A DNA stretch of 49,562 nt from a virus (IMGVR_UViG_3300046727_000323:1-49562); one strand, 5' to 3'. Counted from the stretch's first letter, positions 1 through 8,788 are shown. Numbers and translations are program-made. Notes: generated by a model from the letters alone, not told the origin.

Positions 1-2087
1 TCATCGTCACGCCGCCGCCGCCGAACCTTCAGGTGCCGAGCATCCTGATCGTCGGCGACTACATGGTCAACGGCGGGCAGAGCAAGGGCGTCAACTGCCT
101 CGACGCGAAGGTGACGGCGGCCGGCGTCTCGGAACTGCGCTCGATCTACCCCGACAAGATCATGCGCGTCTGCCCGGACAACCCGAGCACCGGCGCGCCG
201 ACCGCCGCGGCGCTGGCGTGGTTCCCGTGGTTCGACGGGTTGAACGGCACGGTGTTGTTCACCGTGAACCCGGCCGGCACCGACTCGACGCATGTCCAGG
301 TCACGGGTTCGCCCGGCTGGTCCGCCGGCCAGTGGATCGGCTACACGGTCACGATCGGCAACAGCTTCGTGCCCGGCTACAGCCTCGGCTTCCAGGACCG
401 CAAGGTGGTCATCGGCAACACTGCCGACACGCTGCAAGTCGGCAGCGCGTGGTCGTCGAACCCGACGGCCAACAACCCGGTCTTCATCGGCGGCAACACC
501 GGCACCGCGGCGAAGGGCGCCTGGACCGACTACCACGCGATCGCCGGCTGGCTCACGGTGACGGAACTGGCCGCGGTCACGCTCAGCAAGCGCGGCGGCT
601 CGTCGTGGGGCAACTTCGGCGCCGGCATCGGCCTCGACGCGGGGCTCGTGCGCGAGCTGCTGGAGAACACATACACGCAGGCGCCCTACTTCCAGTTGTC
701 GAAGTTCTTCCAGGTCGCGCCGACCTACTCGGCGTTCGACGTGGCGACCGGCAGCTCGAAGGTCGCGTTCGCCGCACACCTCGCCGCGATGAACACCGCG
801 TGGTCCGCGCTCGCGAACGGCAACGCACTCGCCTGGGACCTGCTCGTGCTCGACAACAGCCAGCGCGACGTCAACGACTGGATTGCCAACCCTGCGCACC
901 AAGCGAGCTACCAGCAGAAGCTCACCGAGACGATTGCCTACTTCCGCACGGCGCTCGGCAATCCGAACCTGAAGGTCGTCATCGTCAACCACGCCGCCGA
1001 GATCAACAACGTGGCGGTGCCGAGCGGCACGTCCTACGCGAACTCGATCCACCGGAACGTTGCCGCGGCCGACGCAGTCGGTCTATCGCGCTGCGTGTCG
1101 ATGGAGGGGCAGCCGCTCTGCCTCGACAGCACCGCCGGCTTCGCGCCGAGCGAGAACAAGAACTTCTACCAAGCCGACGTCTATTGGGGGCCGATGGCGA
1201 AGGCGGTTCGGCAGGCATACGACCTGCTGATCGCCGGCACGGCGCCGCCGACGATCAACGGCGCCGTGCCGACCTACCTGATGCTTGGCGACTCGATCTT
1301 CCGCGGGCCGATCACGCCGGCCTACCTGACCGAGCTGGAGTCGCCGACGCTCACCGGCACGGCGCGCGACGGCCGGCAAGGCATCTGGGACGCGCGCAGC
1401 GGCGAGGGCGTCCCCTACGACGTCAGCGCGGCCGACGCGAACACCAGCGGCACCTTCAGCAACACTGCCGGCCCCGAGTGCGCCGCGCTGCCGCTGCTGA
1501 TGAACCTGCACCCGGCGACCGGGTGCTACCTCGTCAAGCGGGCCGTCGACAACAGCGGCCTCGCCTCGTCGGTCGTCGCCTACACGGCGGACGCCTACCC
1601 GACGACGCCGGCCGCCGGCGGGCGCTGGTCGAAGGCATACGCCGAGAACTACCCGGCGCTGCAGGCGCAGTGGCGCGCGTTCTGCCGCTGGGCGAACCTG
1701 ACGCTCGGCAAGCAGGTCGACCTGAAGGGGATCCTCGTCGACCTCGGCACGACGGACCAAGCCGTCACCGGCGGCGGCGCCGTGTTCGCGGCGCAGCTCG
1801 CGCAGTTCGTCGCCGACCTGCGCGCCGACTTCTCGACGCGCACGAGCGGGACGCCGGTGCCGGTCATCTTCCGGCAGCCGCAACTCGCGACCGTCTCCGC
1901 GCTGTTCGCCGAGGCGGCGGCTGTTCGCACGGCCTTGCAGAAGCTGCGCGCGGCCGACGCTCAGTTCTTCCTGATGGATGCCGACGACTTCGAGCGCAAC
2001 ACCGTGGACGGCCTCAACGAGACGCCGGACGCCAGCGTCGAAGACGGGCAGCGGCTCGTCGCGTCGCTGACAAAGATCGCAATCTGA
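1..2087 (+). CDS. SGNH-hydrolase-like tail spike/fibre, C-terminal part (5' cut by window edge)
   Basis: The reading frame is open from base 3, so the protein starts outside the window; the GTG at 33 is probably internal because a proline-rich linker (four prolines then NLQ) lies upstream in frame. Counting from base 33, two similar halves each begin with a hydrolase-like block: LIVGDYMVNGGQSKG near residue 5 and YLMLGDSIFRG near residue 415. Each has a later LxxLD or LVDLGTTD-like strand, as in SGNH/GDSL esterases. This suggests a tandem pair of esterase-like domains, typical of phage tail proteins that deacetylate host surface glycans. It stops 15 bases before the portal gene. Catalytic His/Asp assignments are uncertain, so enzyme activity is inferred. 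Confidence 0.55.
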   Translation, partial: IVTPPPPNLQVPSILIVGDYMVNGGQSKGVNCLDAKVTAAGVSELRSIYPDKIMRVCPDNPSTGAPTAAALAWFPWFDGLNGTVLFTVNPAGTDSTHVQVTGSPGWSAGQWIGYTVTIGNSFVPGYSLGFQDRKVVIGNTADTLQVGSAWSSNPTANNPVFIGGNTGTAAKGAWTDYHAIAGWLTVTELAAVTLSKRGGSSWGNFGAGIGLDAGLVRELLENTYTQAPYFQLSKFFQVAPTYSAFDVATGSSKVAFAAHLAAMNTAWSALANGNALAWDLLVLDNSQRDVNDWIANPAHQASYQQKLTETIAYFRTALGNPNLKVVIVNHAAEINNVAVPSGTSYANSIHRNVAAADAVGLSRCVSMEGQPLCLDSTAGFAPSENKNFYQADVYWGPMAKAVRQAYDLLIAGTAPPTINGAVPTYLMLGDSIFRGPITPAYLTELESPTLTGTARDGRQGIWDARSGEGVPYDVSAADANTSGTFSNTAGPECAALPLLMNLHPATGCYLVKRAVDNSGLASSVVAYTADAYPTTPAAGGRWSKAYAENYPALQAQWRAFCRWANLTLGKQVDLKGILVDLGTTDQAVTGGGAVFAAQLAQFVADLRADFSTRTSGTPVPVIFRQPQLATVSALFAEAAAVRTALQKLRAADAQFFLMDADDFERNTVDGLNETPDASVEDGQRLVASLTKIAI

Positions 2088-2102
2088 GGTAGCTTTCCCG
2101 CC

Positions 2103-3443
2103 ATGACGACCGAGCTACGGGCACGCAACCAGTCGCAGCAGCTCTACGTCAGGGCGCTTTCGACCGCGTGGCGCAACGGCGTGCAGATCTACGACCCGTC
2201 GATCTGGCTGCTGCGCGACCCGGAACTCGAAGAGAAGATGCTGCGCGATGCCGATATCGCCGCGGCCGTGTCGAAGCGGCGCATGATGATCGCGGGGCAG
2301 CAGTGGTCCGTACTGCCGAAGGTCGAGAAGTCGCCGCGGGCGCCGGTCGCGGTCGCGGTGGCGCACGAGCTGCTGGAGAACATCGAGCGCTTCTTCGATG
2401 CGCGCGTCAACCTCGCGCGAGCATTCTTCAGCGGATCGCGCTTCGCGCGCATCCACCTAGAGCCGAAGGTGCTGAAGCTCGGCGACGGCAAGCCGCGCAC
2501 TTGGCTCGTGCCTGTCCGCTTGGAGGACATGGACAAGCGATACTTCCGCATCGTGCCGAAGTTCGACCAGCGCCTGAACAAGATCGAAGCGCACTGGGAA
2601 CGCTGGGACCTTGGCAAGCAGGTATTCGAGGTCGAGTCGGCGCAGGATGCGCTGCGCACGATCCGGCACGTCTACCAGGACGACCAGGGCTCGCTCGGCC
2701 ACGGCCGTGGTCTCCGCGAGGCGCTGGGCTGGTGGTGGTACGCAAAGGAGCACGTCTTCCAGGAGTCGTTGCAGGCCGTCGAGCGCTTCGCGCAGGGCAT
2801 CCTGACGGCGAAGGTCGACGGCATCCGCGACGGCGATGGCAAGCCGAATACGGAACTCATCACCGCGTGGCGCGACGTGCTGACCGACCTTCGCGCGCGG
2901 AACGTGCTCGTCTACGACAGCAGCGACCAAGTCGAAGTCATCAACATGAATGGCGAGGGCTGGCAGCTCCTGAAGACGATGCGCGACGAGCTGCGGGCCA
3001 CCATCGCGACGTTGATCCTGGCCGCGAACTTGCCGACGCAGGCGTCCGAAGGCGGCAGCTACGCGCTCAGTGAGACGCAGGCCGATAGCACGGAATCGCT
3101 CATCAAGAGCGACCGCGAAGCGCTCGAAGAGACGCTGACGCGATCGCTGATCGGGTGCTTGTGGTACTACAACTGGATCAACATCGGCGAACTGAACATC
3201 GCCGACGAGCAGCCGAAGTTCTCGCTGCAGCAGGAGTCGGTGCAGGACCCGAAGGTGCGCGCCGACGTCGCGGCCGTGCTGCACGGCATGGGTGTCGACT
3301 TGTCGAAGGACGACGTGCTCGACCAGACCGGCTTCCGCAAGCCTGAAGAGGGCGAGGACGTCATCGCCGGCACGGTCGCTCCGGCGCCCGGGCTCGAAGG
3401 CGCCGGCGCAGGCGGCGGTAGCCTGTTCCCCTTCCGTCGATGA
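2103..3443 (+). CDS. Portal protein, DUF935 / Mu gp29-like
   Basis: A 446-residue protein with the layout of DUF935 portals: an N-terminal segment IYDPSIWLLRDPELEEKML, then DIAAAVSKRRMMIAGQQW near residue 50, and a central helical stem with LREALGWWWYAKEHVFQES around residue 206. The glycine-rich C-terminus is typical. The portal forms the dodecameric ring at one capsid vertex through which the terminase loads DNA and to which the tail attaches. Its stop overlaps the start of the gpF-like gene by ATGA, so the two are translationally coupled. The family is clear from sequence pattern; the ring function is established for the family. Confidence 0.88.
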   Translation: MTTELRARNQSQQLYVRALSTAWRNGVQIYDPSIWLLRDPELEEKMLRDADIAAAVSKRRMMIAGQQWSVLPKVEKSPRAPVAVAVAHELLENIERFFDARVNLARAFFSGSRFARIHLEPKVLKLGDGKPRTWLVPVRLEDMDKRYFRIVPKFDQRLNKIEAHWERWDLGKQVFEVESAQDALRTIRHVYQDDQGSLGHGRGLREALGWWWYAKEHVFQESLQAVERFAQGILTAKVDGIRDGDGKPNTELITAWRDVLTDLRARNVLVYDSSDQVEVINMNGEGWQLLKTMRDELRATIATLILAANLPTQASEGGSYALSETQADSTESLIKSDREALEETLTRSLIGCLWYYNWINIGELNIADEQPKFSLQQESVQDPKVRADVAAVLHGMGVDLSKDDVLDQTGFRKPEEGEDVIAGTVAPAPGLEGAGAGGGSLFPFRR

Positions 3444-4360
3444 ACCTCGACGTCGCGAAGTTCCTCGAAGACGTCACCGGCCGTTACGCGAAGCCCTACT
3501 TCTACGCGGTGCACGACCTGTACGTTGCGCTCGTCACCGGCAACCGTCCTGCGGCCGCGGACGCTCGCGACGCGCTCGCGCGAACGATGGCCGAGACGAT
3601 GGGGCTGTCTACGATGATGGGCGCCGCGATGACCTTGCGCGTCGCAGCCGCGGCGCTCGCCGAGCCGGTGCATGGCAACTTCTCGCAGCAGACCGGCGAG
3701 CTGCTGGCCTTCGCCGCGGCGCCGGTGCAGACCATCGTGCCGCGCGTCACCTTCGCCGAAGCGCTCGAAGACATCGTGACGCGCGTGCCGATCGTCGTGC
3801 GCCCGGCCGCCGAGCGCACCGCCCAGGCGATCGCGAAAGCCTACGCCGAGGGGCACGTCATGGCCTTCGTGCGCGCTGCCGAGCAGACGGTGGCGAAGGA
3901 AGCCCAGGACTACATCGCGCGCGCCTTCCGCGAAGGGCTCGGCGAGAACGAGGCGGCGCGACAGCTCGCCATGAGCGTGAACGTCGTCGCCGCGCGCACG
4001 TCGGCGTGGTCCGAGTCCTACGCGCGGATGTCGTTCCGAACCAACGTCAACACCGCGGTCACTTCCGGGCGCTTCAAGCAGGCGCAAGACCAGGACATCC
4101 GGACCGCTGTGCCGGCCTTCCGGTTCGACGCCGTGGGCGACTCCGACACCCGGCACAACCACGGCGCCGCAGACGGCATGATCCTGGCCGTCGAGCACCC
4201 GGCGTGGTCAAGGCTGGCGCCGCCCCTGGGTTACAACTGCCGGTGCCAAGTCTCGCACGTCACGGCCTACGAGCTGGAGCAGGCCGGCCGGCTGCGAAAC
4301 GGCGCCGTGGTCAACAGCCCGGTGCCGGCTGGCGCCTACCCCGACCCAGGCTTCAGGTAG
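3440..4360 (+). CDS. Head morphogenesis protein, Mu gpF / SPP1 gp7 family
   Basis: A 306-residue minor capsid protein. Its C-terminal third carries the family signature: a DSDTRHNH block near residue 235, an EHPAW segment, then PPLGYNCRC near residue 265. The N-terminal two thirds is helical. Such proteins sit at the portal inside the head and help assembly or DNA ejection. It starts in an ATGA overlap with the portal gene, the same order as Mu gp29-gp30. The cysteine pair NCRC and the histidines may bind a metal; this is inferred from family resemblance. Confidence 0.88.
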   Translation: MNLDVAKFLEDVTGRYAKPYFYAVHDLYVALVTGNRPAAADARDALARTMAETMGLSTMMGAAMTLRVAAAALAEPVHGNFSQQTGELLAFAAAPVQTIVPRVTFAEALEDIVTRVPIVVRPAAERTAQAIAKAYAEGHVMAFVRAAEQTVAKEAQDYIARAFREGLGENEAARQLAMSVNVVAARTSAWSESYARMSFRTNVNTAVTSGRFKQAQDQDIRTAVPAFRFDAVGDSDTRHNHGAADGMILAVEHPAWSRLAPPLGYNCRCQVSHVTAYELEQAGRLRNGAVVNSPVPAGAYPDPGFR

Positions 4361-4363
4361 CCG

Positions 4364-4480
4364 ATGCCTGTTGCAACGAACATCGCACTTGCGACCTTTG
4401 TTGGCGCAGCCTTCGTTGCCACGATTGTTGTGCAGGGGATTGTTGTTGCGACAGGCTTCTGTAGCATCCCGCGCACCTGA
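4364..4480 (+). CDS. Small single-span membrane peptide (38 aa)
   Basis: A 38-codon frame starting ATG at 4364, three bases after the gpF-like stop and ending three bases before the next ATG at 4484. It fills the gap exactly. The peptide begins MPVATNIALATFVGAAF and continues with an uninterrupted run of Ala, Val, Ile and Gly, so residues 6-31 form one predicted membrane helix; it ends CSIPRT. Its codons (GTT, GTG, ATT, GCA) are less GC-biased than its neighbours. No strong Shine-Dalgarno is visible, so translation may depend on coupling. Function is unknown; a membrane peptide inside a head operon is odd. Confidence 0.5.
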   Translation: MPVATNIALATFVGAAFVATIVVQGIVVATGFCSIPRT

Positions 4481-4483
4481 CCA

Positions 4484-5014
4484 ATGCCTGCCACCGTCAA
4501 CACCAACACGCTGAAGACGAATTGGCCGAACGGCTACAGCTCGGCGATGGTGCAGTTCCTGCGGCCGGCGGATGCGGTTGCCTACTCGATCGGCGATCAG
4601 ATCAGCGACACGACGGGTGCGAGCAACTGGTTGCAGTTCACCGAAGGGCAGACGTGCGGCGGTCAGGTCATGGATGCGATCCTGATGACCGGCGCCTCGG
4701 TTGCCGCGGACTACGACCTGCTGCTGTTCGACGCGGCGCCAACGGCGGTCGCCGACAACGTCGCGGCGGGACTCGTTGCCGCCGACATGCAGAAGCTGAT
4801 CGGCATGTTCAACTTCAAGACCGCGAACAAGTCGACCGTCAACGTCATCGACATCTACCGCGGCATGGATAGCTCGCTCGCCGCCTACTCGCCGATGGTC
4901 TACTACGGCTCGCTCTACGGCCTGCTGATCGCTCGCACCGCGATCGCGCTCGGTAGCGGTTTGCAGATTACCATTCGTCTCGGCATCGACCGGAGCGCCT
5001 TTGCGGCGACCTGA
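4484..5014 (+). CDS. Predicted virion protein, unknown family
   Basis: A 176-residue protein between the gpF-like and protease genes. The sequence looks beta-rich: FTEGQTCGGQVMDAILMTG, then DYDLLLFDAAPTAVADN, then a C-terminal LQITIRLGIDRSAFAAT. No cysteine clusters, signal peptide or coiled coils are seen. The stop at 5012-5014 lies four bases before the protease ATG, so it belongs to the head operon. By position it could be a head fibre, decoration or connector protein. I do not recognise the family. Confidence 0.65.
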   Translation: MPATVNTNTLKTNWPNGYSSAMVQFLRPADAVAYSIGDQISDTTGASNWLQFTEGQTCGGQVMDAILMTGASVAADYDLLLFDAAPTAVADNVAAGLVAADMQKLIGMFNFKTANKSTVNVIDIYRGMDSSLAAYSPMVYYGSLYGLLIARTAIALGSGLQITIRLGIDRSAFAAT

Positions 5015-5018
5015 TCCT

Positions 5019-6476
5019 ATGGACCCAATCGTAGGCTACCGAGCAGTGCGCGCGGCCGACGGGACGCTGACGATCCGCGACGTGCCGATCTTCGTCGAGT
5101 GCCAGCGCGGCGACCACGATTTCGACGTGACGTGGATCAAGTCCGCGGTGTCGCAGGCGATGCAGGCTGAGCTGGAAGGCTACTACCCGCCGCTGCACGT
5201 CAAGCACCACGGCGGCGGCGCGTTGACGGACCCGGTGCGAGCGGCCGGCTACTTCCGCATCACCGGCACGCGGCGCATCACCTTCAAGGGCGAGCCGAAG
5301 GTCGCCGTGATGGCCGACCTCGTCATCACTGACCCGAGCGTCGGTGTCGACGTGCTGCAGAAGCGCCTACCCTACCGCTCGGTGGAGATCTTCGACGCCG
5401 AGAAGCCGCAGCTCAACTCGCTCGCGCTGCTCGACCACGAGGCGCCGTACCTGGAGCTGCCCATGCTGGTCATCGGCAGCGTGCTCGACAACTCGCAGGT
5501 GGCGACGTTCAAGAGCGAGCAGCACGACTGGCCGTCGAACCCGCTGCTCGCCGAACCCGTGTTCTTCCAGCGCGGCAAGGGCGGGACCGTCCTGTTCGCC
5601 GACGAGGAGAAGGCCGACAAGAAGGACGAGAAGGCCGCCGATGCGCCGCCGAAGAAGACCGCCCCGCCGGAGAAGGAAGGCGGCGACACCGGCTCAGGCG
5701 CCGGCGTGCCTGCGCCCGGCGAGGGCAAGGACGAGCAACCGATGGACGCGACCAGCGGCCCCGCCGCGACGGTCGTGCAGATGATCGAAGACGGCACGCT
5801 GACGATCGCCGACCTCGCGGCGATCACGGCGGCCATTGACGCGATCCGCCGCAAGGCCGCCACTTCCGCAAACCCCGATTCCCTGTCCGGACCGGCGAAG
5901 GCCGCCGTTCCCGGCGGAGAGAGCATGAGTGCCATGGATCCCAACAAGAAGACCGAAGTCACCCCTCCCACCGACAAGAAGGACGACGCCGGCGTCGTGG
6001 TGCAGATGGCCGCGCTGCAAGGCGAGGTCACGGCACTCAAGGCCCAGGCGACCGAGCGCGACAAGCTGCAGCAGCGCAAGGACGACGTCGCCGACGCGCT
6101 GAAGCGCCTCGAAGGCCGGCCGCTCGGTGCCGAGCCCGAGAAGATGCTGACCAAGTTCCACGCCGACCACGGTGCCGCCGCCTTCAAGGCGTACGTCGAC
6201 GGCATGGTGACGACCTTCGCCGCGGTGCCCCGTGACATGACCGGCGACGCCGCGCGGTTCTCCGGCAGCTCGCCGGCGAACGCCAGCCCGGCCGCGCTGG
6301 AGTACACCGAGTTCGGCACCGAGGCCGTCGAGAAGGCCGCGAACTTCGCGCGCGAGTGGCAGATCCAGAACGAGCGCGGCTACACGCGCACGAGCGAGGA
6401 ACGCTACGTCGCGATCAACATGGCGACCCTCGACAAGCGCTTCATCATCAAGAAGAAGCAAGCCGTCGCCGGCTGA
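5019..6476 (+). CDS. Capsid maturation protease fused to scaffold domain
   Basis: 485 residues from ATG 5019; a TTG at 5001 overlaps the previous gene and is less likely. The N-terminal 200 residues resemble phage prohead proteases: LHVKHHGGG (His near residue 59) and later LPYRSVEIFD (Ser near residue 120) fit the His/Ser catalytic pair of Mu I-like and herpes-type assembly proteases. Residues about 195-230 are a Lys/Asp/Glu-rich linker. The last 180 residues form a scaffold-like region with a coiled coil (MAALQGEVTALKAQATERD). The protease would trim scaffold and capsid proteins during maturation. A nested start for the scaffold part is listed separately. Confidence 0.75.
   Translation: MDPIVGYRAVRAADGTLTIRDVPIFVECQRGDHDFDVTWIKSAVSQAMQAELEGYYPPLHVKHHGGGALTDPVRAAGYFRITGTRRITFKGEPKVAVMADLVITDPSVGVDVLQKRLPYRSVEIFDAEKPQLNSLALLDHEAPYLELPMLVIGSVLDNSQVATFKSEQHDWPSNPLLAEPVFFQRGKGGTVLFADEEKADKKDEKAADAPPKKTAPPEKEGGDTGSGAGVPAPGEGKDEQPMDATSGPAATVVQMIEDGTLTIADLAAITAAIDAIRRKAATSANPDSLSGPAKAAVPGGESMSAMDPNKKTEVTPPTDKKDDAGVVVQMAALQGEVTALKAQATERDKLQQRKDDVADALKRLEGRPLGAEPEKMLTKFHADHGAAAFKAYVDGMVTTFAAVPRDMTGDAARFSGSSPANASPAALEYTEFGTEAVEKAANFAREWQIQNERGYTRTSEERYVAINMATLDKRFIIKKKQAVAG
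5925..6476 (+). CDS. Nested in-frame scaffold protein (183 aa)
   Basis: Within the protease gene, and in the same frame, ATG 5925 is preceded at 5913-5924 by GGCGGAGAGAGC, one of the better ribosome binding sites in the head module. The product would be the free scaffold: MSAMDPNKK, a charged spacer, a coiled coil, and a C-terminal helix ending in KKKQAVAG that could touch the capsid protein. Lambda C/Nu3 and Mu I/Z use the same protease-plus-nested-scaffold layout. The start is inferred from the site and precedent. Confidence 0.6.
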   Translation: MSAMDPNKKTEVTPPTDKKDDAGVVVQMAALQGEVTALKAQATERDKLQQRKDDVADALKRLEGRPLGAEPEKMLTKFHADHGAAAFKAYVDGMVTTFAAVPRDMTGDAARFSGSSPANASPAALEYTEFGTEAVEKAANFAREWQIQNERGYTRTSEERYVAINMATLDKRFIIKKKQAVAG

Positions 6477-6497
6477 TCCCGCTCCCGAAGACATCGT

Positions 6498-6514
6498 GCC
6501 GCCCGACGGGCGGC
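6498..6514 (+). terminator. Hairpin between scaffold and decoration genes
   Basis: A perfect 7-bp inverted repeat (GCCGCCC, loop GAC, GGGCGGC) lies 21 bases after the protease stop. No T-run follows, so it may attenuate transcription or protect the 3' end of the message rather than act as a full terminator. It sits just before the two most abundant head proteins. Confidence 0.35.
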
Positions 6515-6553
6515 GAACCGAATCCAGACTGACCGGAACCCGAGAATAGACAC

Positions 6554-7006
6554 ATGGCCACGCAGACTGCGAACATCATCCTGCAGACCTCCCCGCGCGG
6601 AGTCTACAACACCTACGTCGTCACGAACGCGCTGCAGCTCTACGCCGGCATGCTCGTCGGCACGCTCGCGGCCGGCACCTTGGATCTGTGGCCGTGCGGC
6701 GACGTCGCCACCAGCAAGTTCGTCGGCGTCGTCGAGGCCGACGTCCTCGGCAACACCGGCGCTTCTCCGCAGGTGCGGGCGCGCGTGGACGTGTCGGGGC
6801 GGACCCTCCTGGGCGTGCCCGTCGCCAGTGCCTCGACCATCGCCAACGTGAACGACCTCGTCTACAGCACGACGAGCAACGCTTCGGCCGACCTGACCAC
6901 GGTGGCCAACACCAACGTCAAGGCCATCGGCTGGATCAAGAGCTTCAACAGCGCGACGTCGTTCGACGTGGAACTCTTCACCCCGAGCGAGTACCTGGGC
7001 CAGTAG
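6554..7006 (+). CDS. Head decoration / capsid cement protein candidate
   Basis: A 150-residue protein immediately before the major capsid gene, the usual place for decoration proteins. The pattern QLYAGMLVGTLAAGTLDLW, then KFVGVVEADVLGN and later RARVDVSGRTLLGVP is the compact beta-barrel style of DUF2190-like and lambda gpD-like cement proteins. It ends in ELFTPSEYLGQ. It would sit on the capsid surface and stabilise it after expansion. Assignment rests on position and fold-like pattern rather than on a signature motif. Confidence 0.6.
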   Translation: MATQTANIILQTSPRGVYNTYVVTNALQLYAGMLVGTLAAGTLDLWPCGDVATSKFVGVVEADVLGNTGASPQVRARVDVSGRTLLGVPVASASTIANVNDLVYSTTSNASADLTTVANTNVKAIGWIKSFNSATSFDVELFTPSEYLGQ

Positions 7007-7060
7007 TCCTGGCCTGACACCTTCGCCGACCGCCTTTCCTGAACAGAACGAGAAACGACC

Positions 7061-8071
7061 ATGGACGTTGTTGCCAGTGCAGTCCTCGCGAACGGTCTGC
7101 GGACCGAATTCGCCGACACCTACCTTGCCGTCCAGAATCGGCAGGCAGACAGTCGACTCCCCCTCATCATGGACGGGTTGACGGCCTGGAACCGCCAGCA
7201 CGAGTTCGCCTACTTCGAGGCCGCGCCGCACGTCGCCTTCTGGCGCCGCGGTGACCCGATCCCCGAGGACGCGAACCGCTCGGTGACGTTCACGGTCCCG
7301 ATCTACAACTTCGGCCGCCGCATCTCGTGGCACCGCGACGACCGGGCGGACGACCAGACGTCGTCGCTCTACGACTCGGCGCGGCAGACCGGCATGTCGG
7401 CCGCGCTGCTGCCGGAGCGGTTCGCCTTCGACCTGCTGCTTGCGACGACCGCGACGCTGCCGGCGCCGCAGAACGCCCCGGACGGCGCCGCGATGTTCGC
7501 GACGACCGCCGGCGGCGCCGCGCGCTTCGGCGTCACCAACGGCAACCTGCTCGCCACGTCGGGCACGTCCTCGGTGTCGGCGATCCTGACCGACTTCTAC
7601 GCCGCCGTGGCGCAGTTCCGGCTGATGCAGGATGGCAAGGGCCAGCCCCTGTGGTCGGACGAGGTCATCCAGCAGGGCTTCGTCGTCATCTACCCGGCCG
7701 CCGCGACCCTGCAGTTCGAGCAGGCGTTCTTGCAGCGTCGCCAGGGCCTCGGCCTCACCACCGGTGGCGCGATGACCGGTACGCTCGCCCTCGGCGTCAC
7801 GCCGACGAACATCGTGCAGGACGCGAGCCGCGACTGCACCTTGTGGGGCACGCAGCGCATCGCTACCGCGACGACTTGGTTCGTCATCCTCAAGGGCGCG
7901 CCGAAGAAGCCGCTGTTCATGCTCGACCGCCAGCCGCTCATGGAGTTCAGCTCGCTGATCGGCGACAACAACAGCGACACCACGCGCAACACCGGACAGG
8001 AATACGTCCAGTGGGACAAGCGCGCCGGCGCCGGCATCGCCCTGCCGTTCTCCGCCATCAAGATCGCCTGA
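7061..8071 (+). CDS. Major capsid protein, Mu gpT-like
   Basis: A 336-residue protein of typical HK97-fold length. It has an N-terminal helical arm (SAVLANGLRTEFADTYL), a segment TFTVPIYNFGRRISWHRDD near residue 90, and a C-terminal ATTWFVILKGAPKKPLFM block, all in the style of Mu gpT-type head subunits. A GAGAAACG site precedes ATG 7061. It would be the most abundant virion protein. A stable hairpin follows the gene, suggesting the transcript end is protected or terminated here. Confidence 0.78.
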   Translation: MDVVASAVLANGLRTEFADTYLAVQNRQADSRLPLIMDGLTAWNRQHEFAYFEAAPHVAFWRRGDPIPEDANRSVTFTVPIYNFGRRISWHRDDRADDQTSSLYDSARQTGMSAALLPERFAFDLLLATTATLPAPQNAPDGAAMFATTAGGAARFGVTNGNLLATSGTSSVSAILTDFYAAVAQFRLMQDGKGQPLWSDEVIQQGFVVIYPAAATLQFEQAFLQRRQGLGLTTGGAMTGTLALGVTPTNIVQDASRDCTLWGTQRIATATTWFVILKGAPKKPLFMLDRQPLMEFSSLIGDNNSDTTRNTGQEYVQWDKRAGAGIALPFSAIKIA

Positions 8072-8078
8072 CTCGGCC

Positions 8079-8109
8079 GTGGCGTCCTCCCGCGCGGTGA
8101 GGGCGCCAC
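8079..8109 (+). terminator. Stable hairpin after the major capsid gene
   Basis: Arms 8079-8089 and 8099-8109 pair over 11 bp (one G-U wobble at 8085:8103) around a 9-base loop. It starts 8 bases after the capsid stop. No T-tract follows, so partial termination or mRNA stabilisation is more likely than strict intrinsic termination. Confidence 0.5.
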
Positions 8110-8154
8110 ACTTCCGCGAGCCGCGCGTAGCCCGCAACCTGGAGACTGGACCCC

Positions 8155-8754
8155 TTGACTGCCATCGAAAACGTCACCCACATTCCCGGCTCGACCCTCG
8201 TCGGCGACCTGCGCAGGAACACCGTCGGTTCGGCGAAGGCGTACCGCTATTGGGTCGGCTTGACGAAGGAATGCCCGCTCGGCGACATCAGTTGCGGCGT
8301 GTCGTTCCCGAAGACGAACGAAGACCTGATCCAGAAGGAGGGCGAGTCGCGCACGCAGCGCGTCTCCCGCGTCGGCGCCATCACACAGATCGACGCGGCG
8401 CGCCTGCACTTGATCCAGGAGAAGATGCCGCGCCTCGTCATCCGTTTCCGCAAGCCCCTCGGTAGCGGCGCGTTCGCGCCCGGGAAGCCGGGCACGGAGG
8501 CGGTGGAGACCCGCTACGGTGAGCTGATCGAGATCCCCACGGCCGCCGAGGTCGCGATGGCCCGCGCGTCGAACGGCCCGACGAACGAGTACGTCTACCG
8601 CGAGGGCGACCGGCCCGCCGCGGAGTTCATGTTCATGCAGCTCTGCGCGGACCAGGAGAGCGGCGAGCAGGGCTACCGGGTCCCGGAGACGGTGGACAAG
8701 ACTGGCATCGTGTGGCCGGAGCCCGCGAGCATCGAAGAACTGCTCGGCAACTGA
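8155..8754 (+). CDS. Unknown protein following the capsid gene
   Basis: 199 residues from a TTG start at 8155 preceded by ACCTGGAGACTGG, whose GGAG core is a good ribosome binding site. No internal ATG near the N-terminus offers a better start. The sequence is mixed alpha/beta with KAYRYWVGLTKECPLGDISC near residue 27 and a C-terminal acidic region DKTGIVWPEPASIEELLGN. No catalytic or binding motif is recognised. By position it could be a head-tail connector or an accessory virion protein. Confidence 0.7.
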   Translation: MTAIENVTHIPGSTLVGDLRRNTVGSAKAYRYWVGLTKECPLGDISCGVSFPKTNEDLIQKEGESRTQRVSRVGAITQIDAARLHLIQEKMPRLVIRFRKPLGSGAFAPGKPGTEAVETRYGELIEIPTAAEVAMARASNGPTNEYVYREGDRPAAEFMFMQLCADQESGEQGYRVPETVDKTGIVWPEPASIEELLGN

Positions 8755-8788
8755 GCGACCGGCCTCGCGCCGGCAGGACACCTGACCG

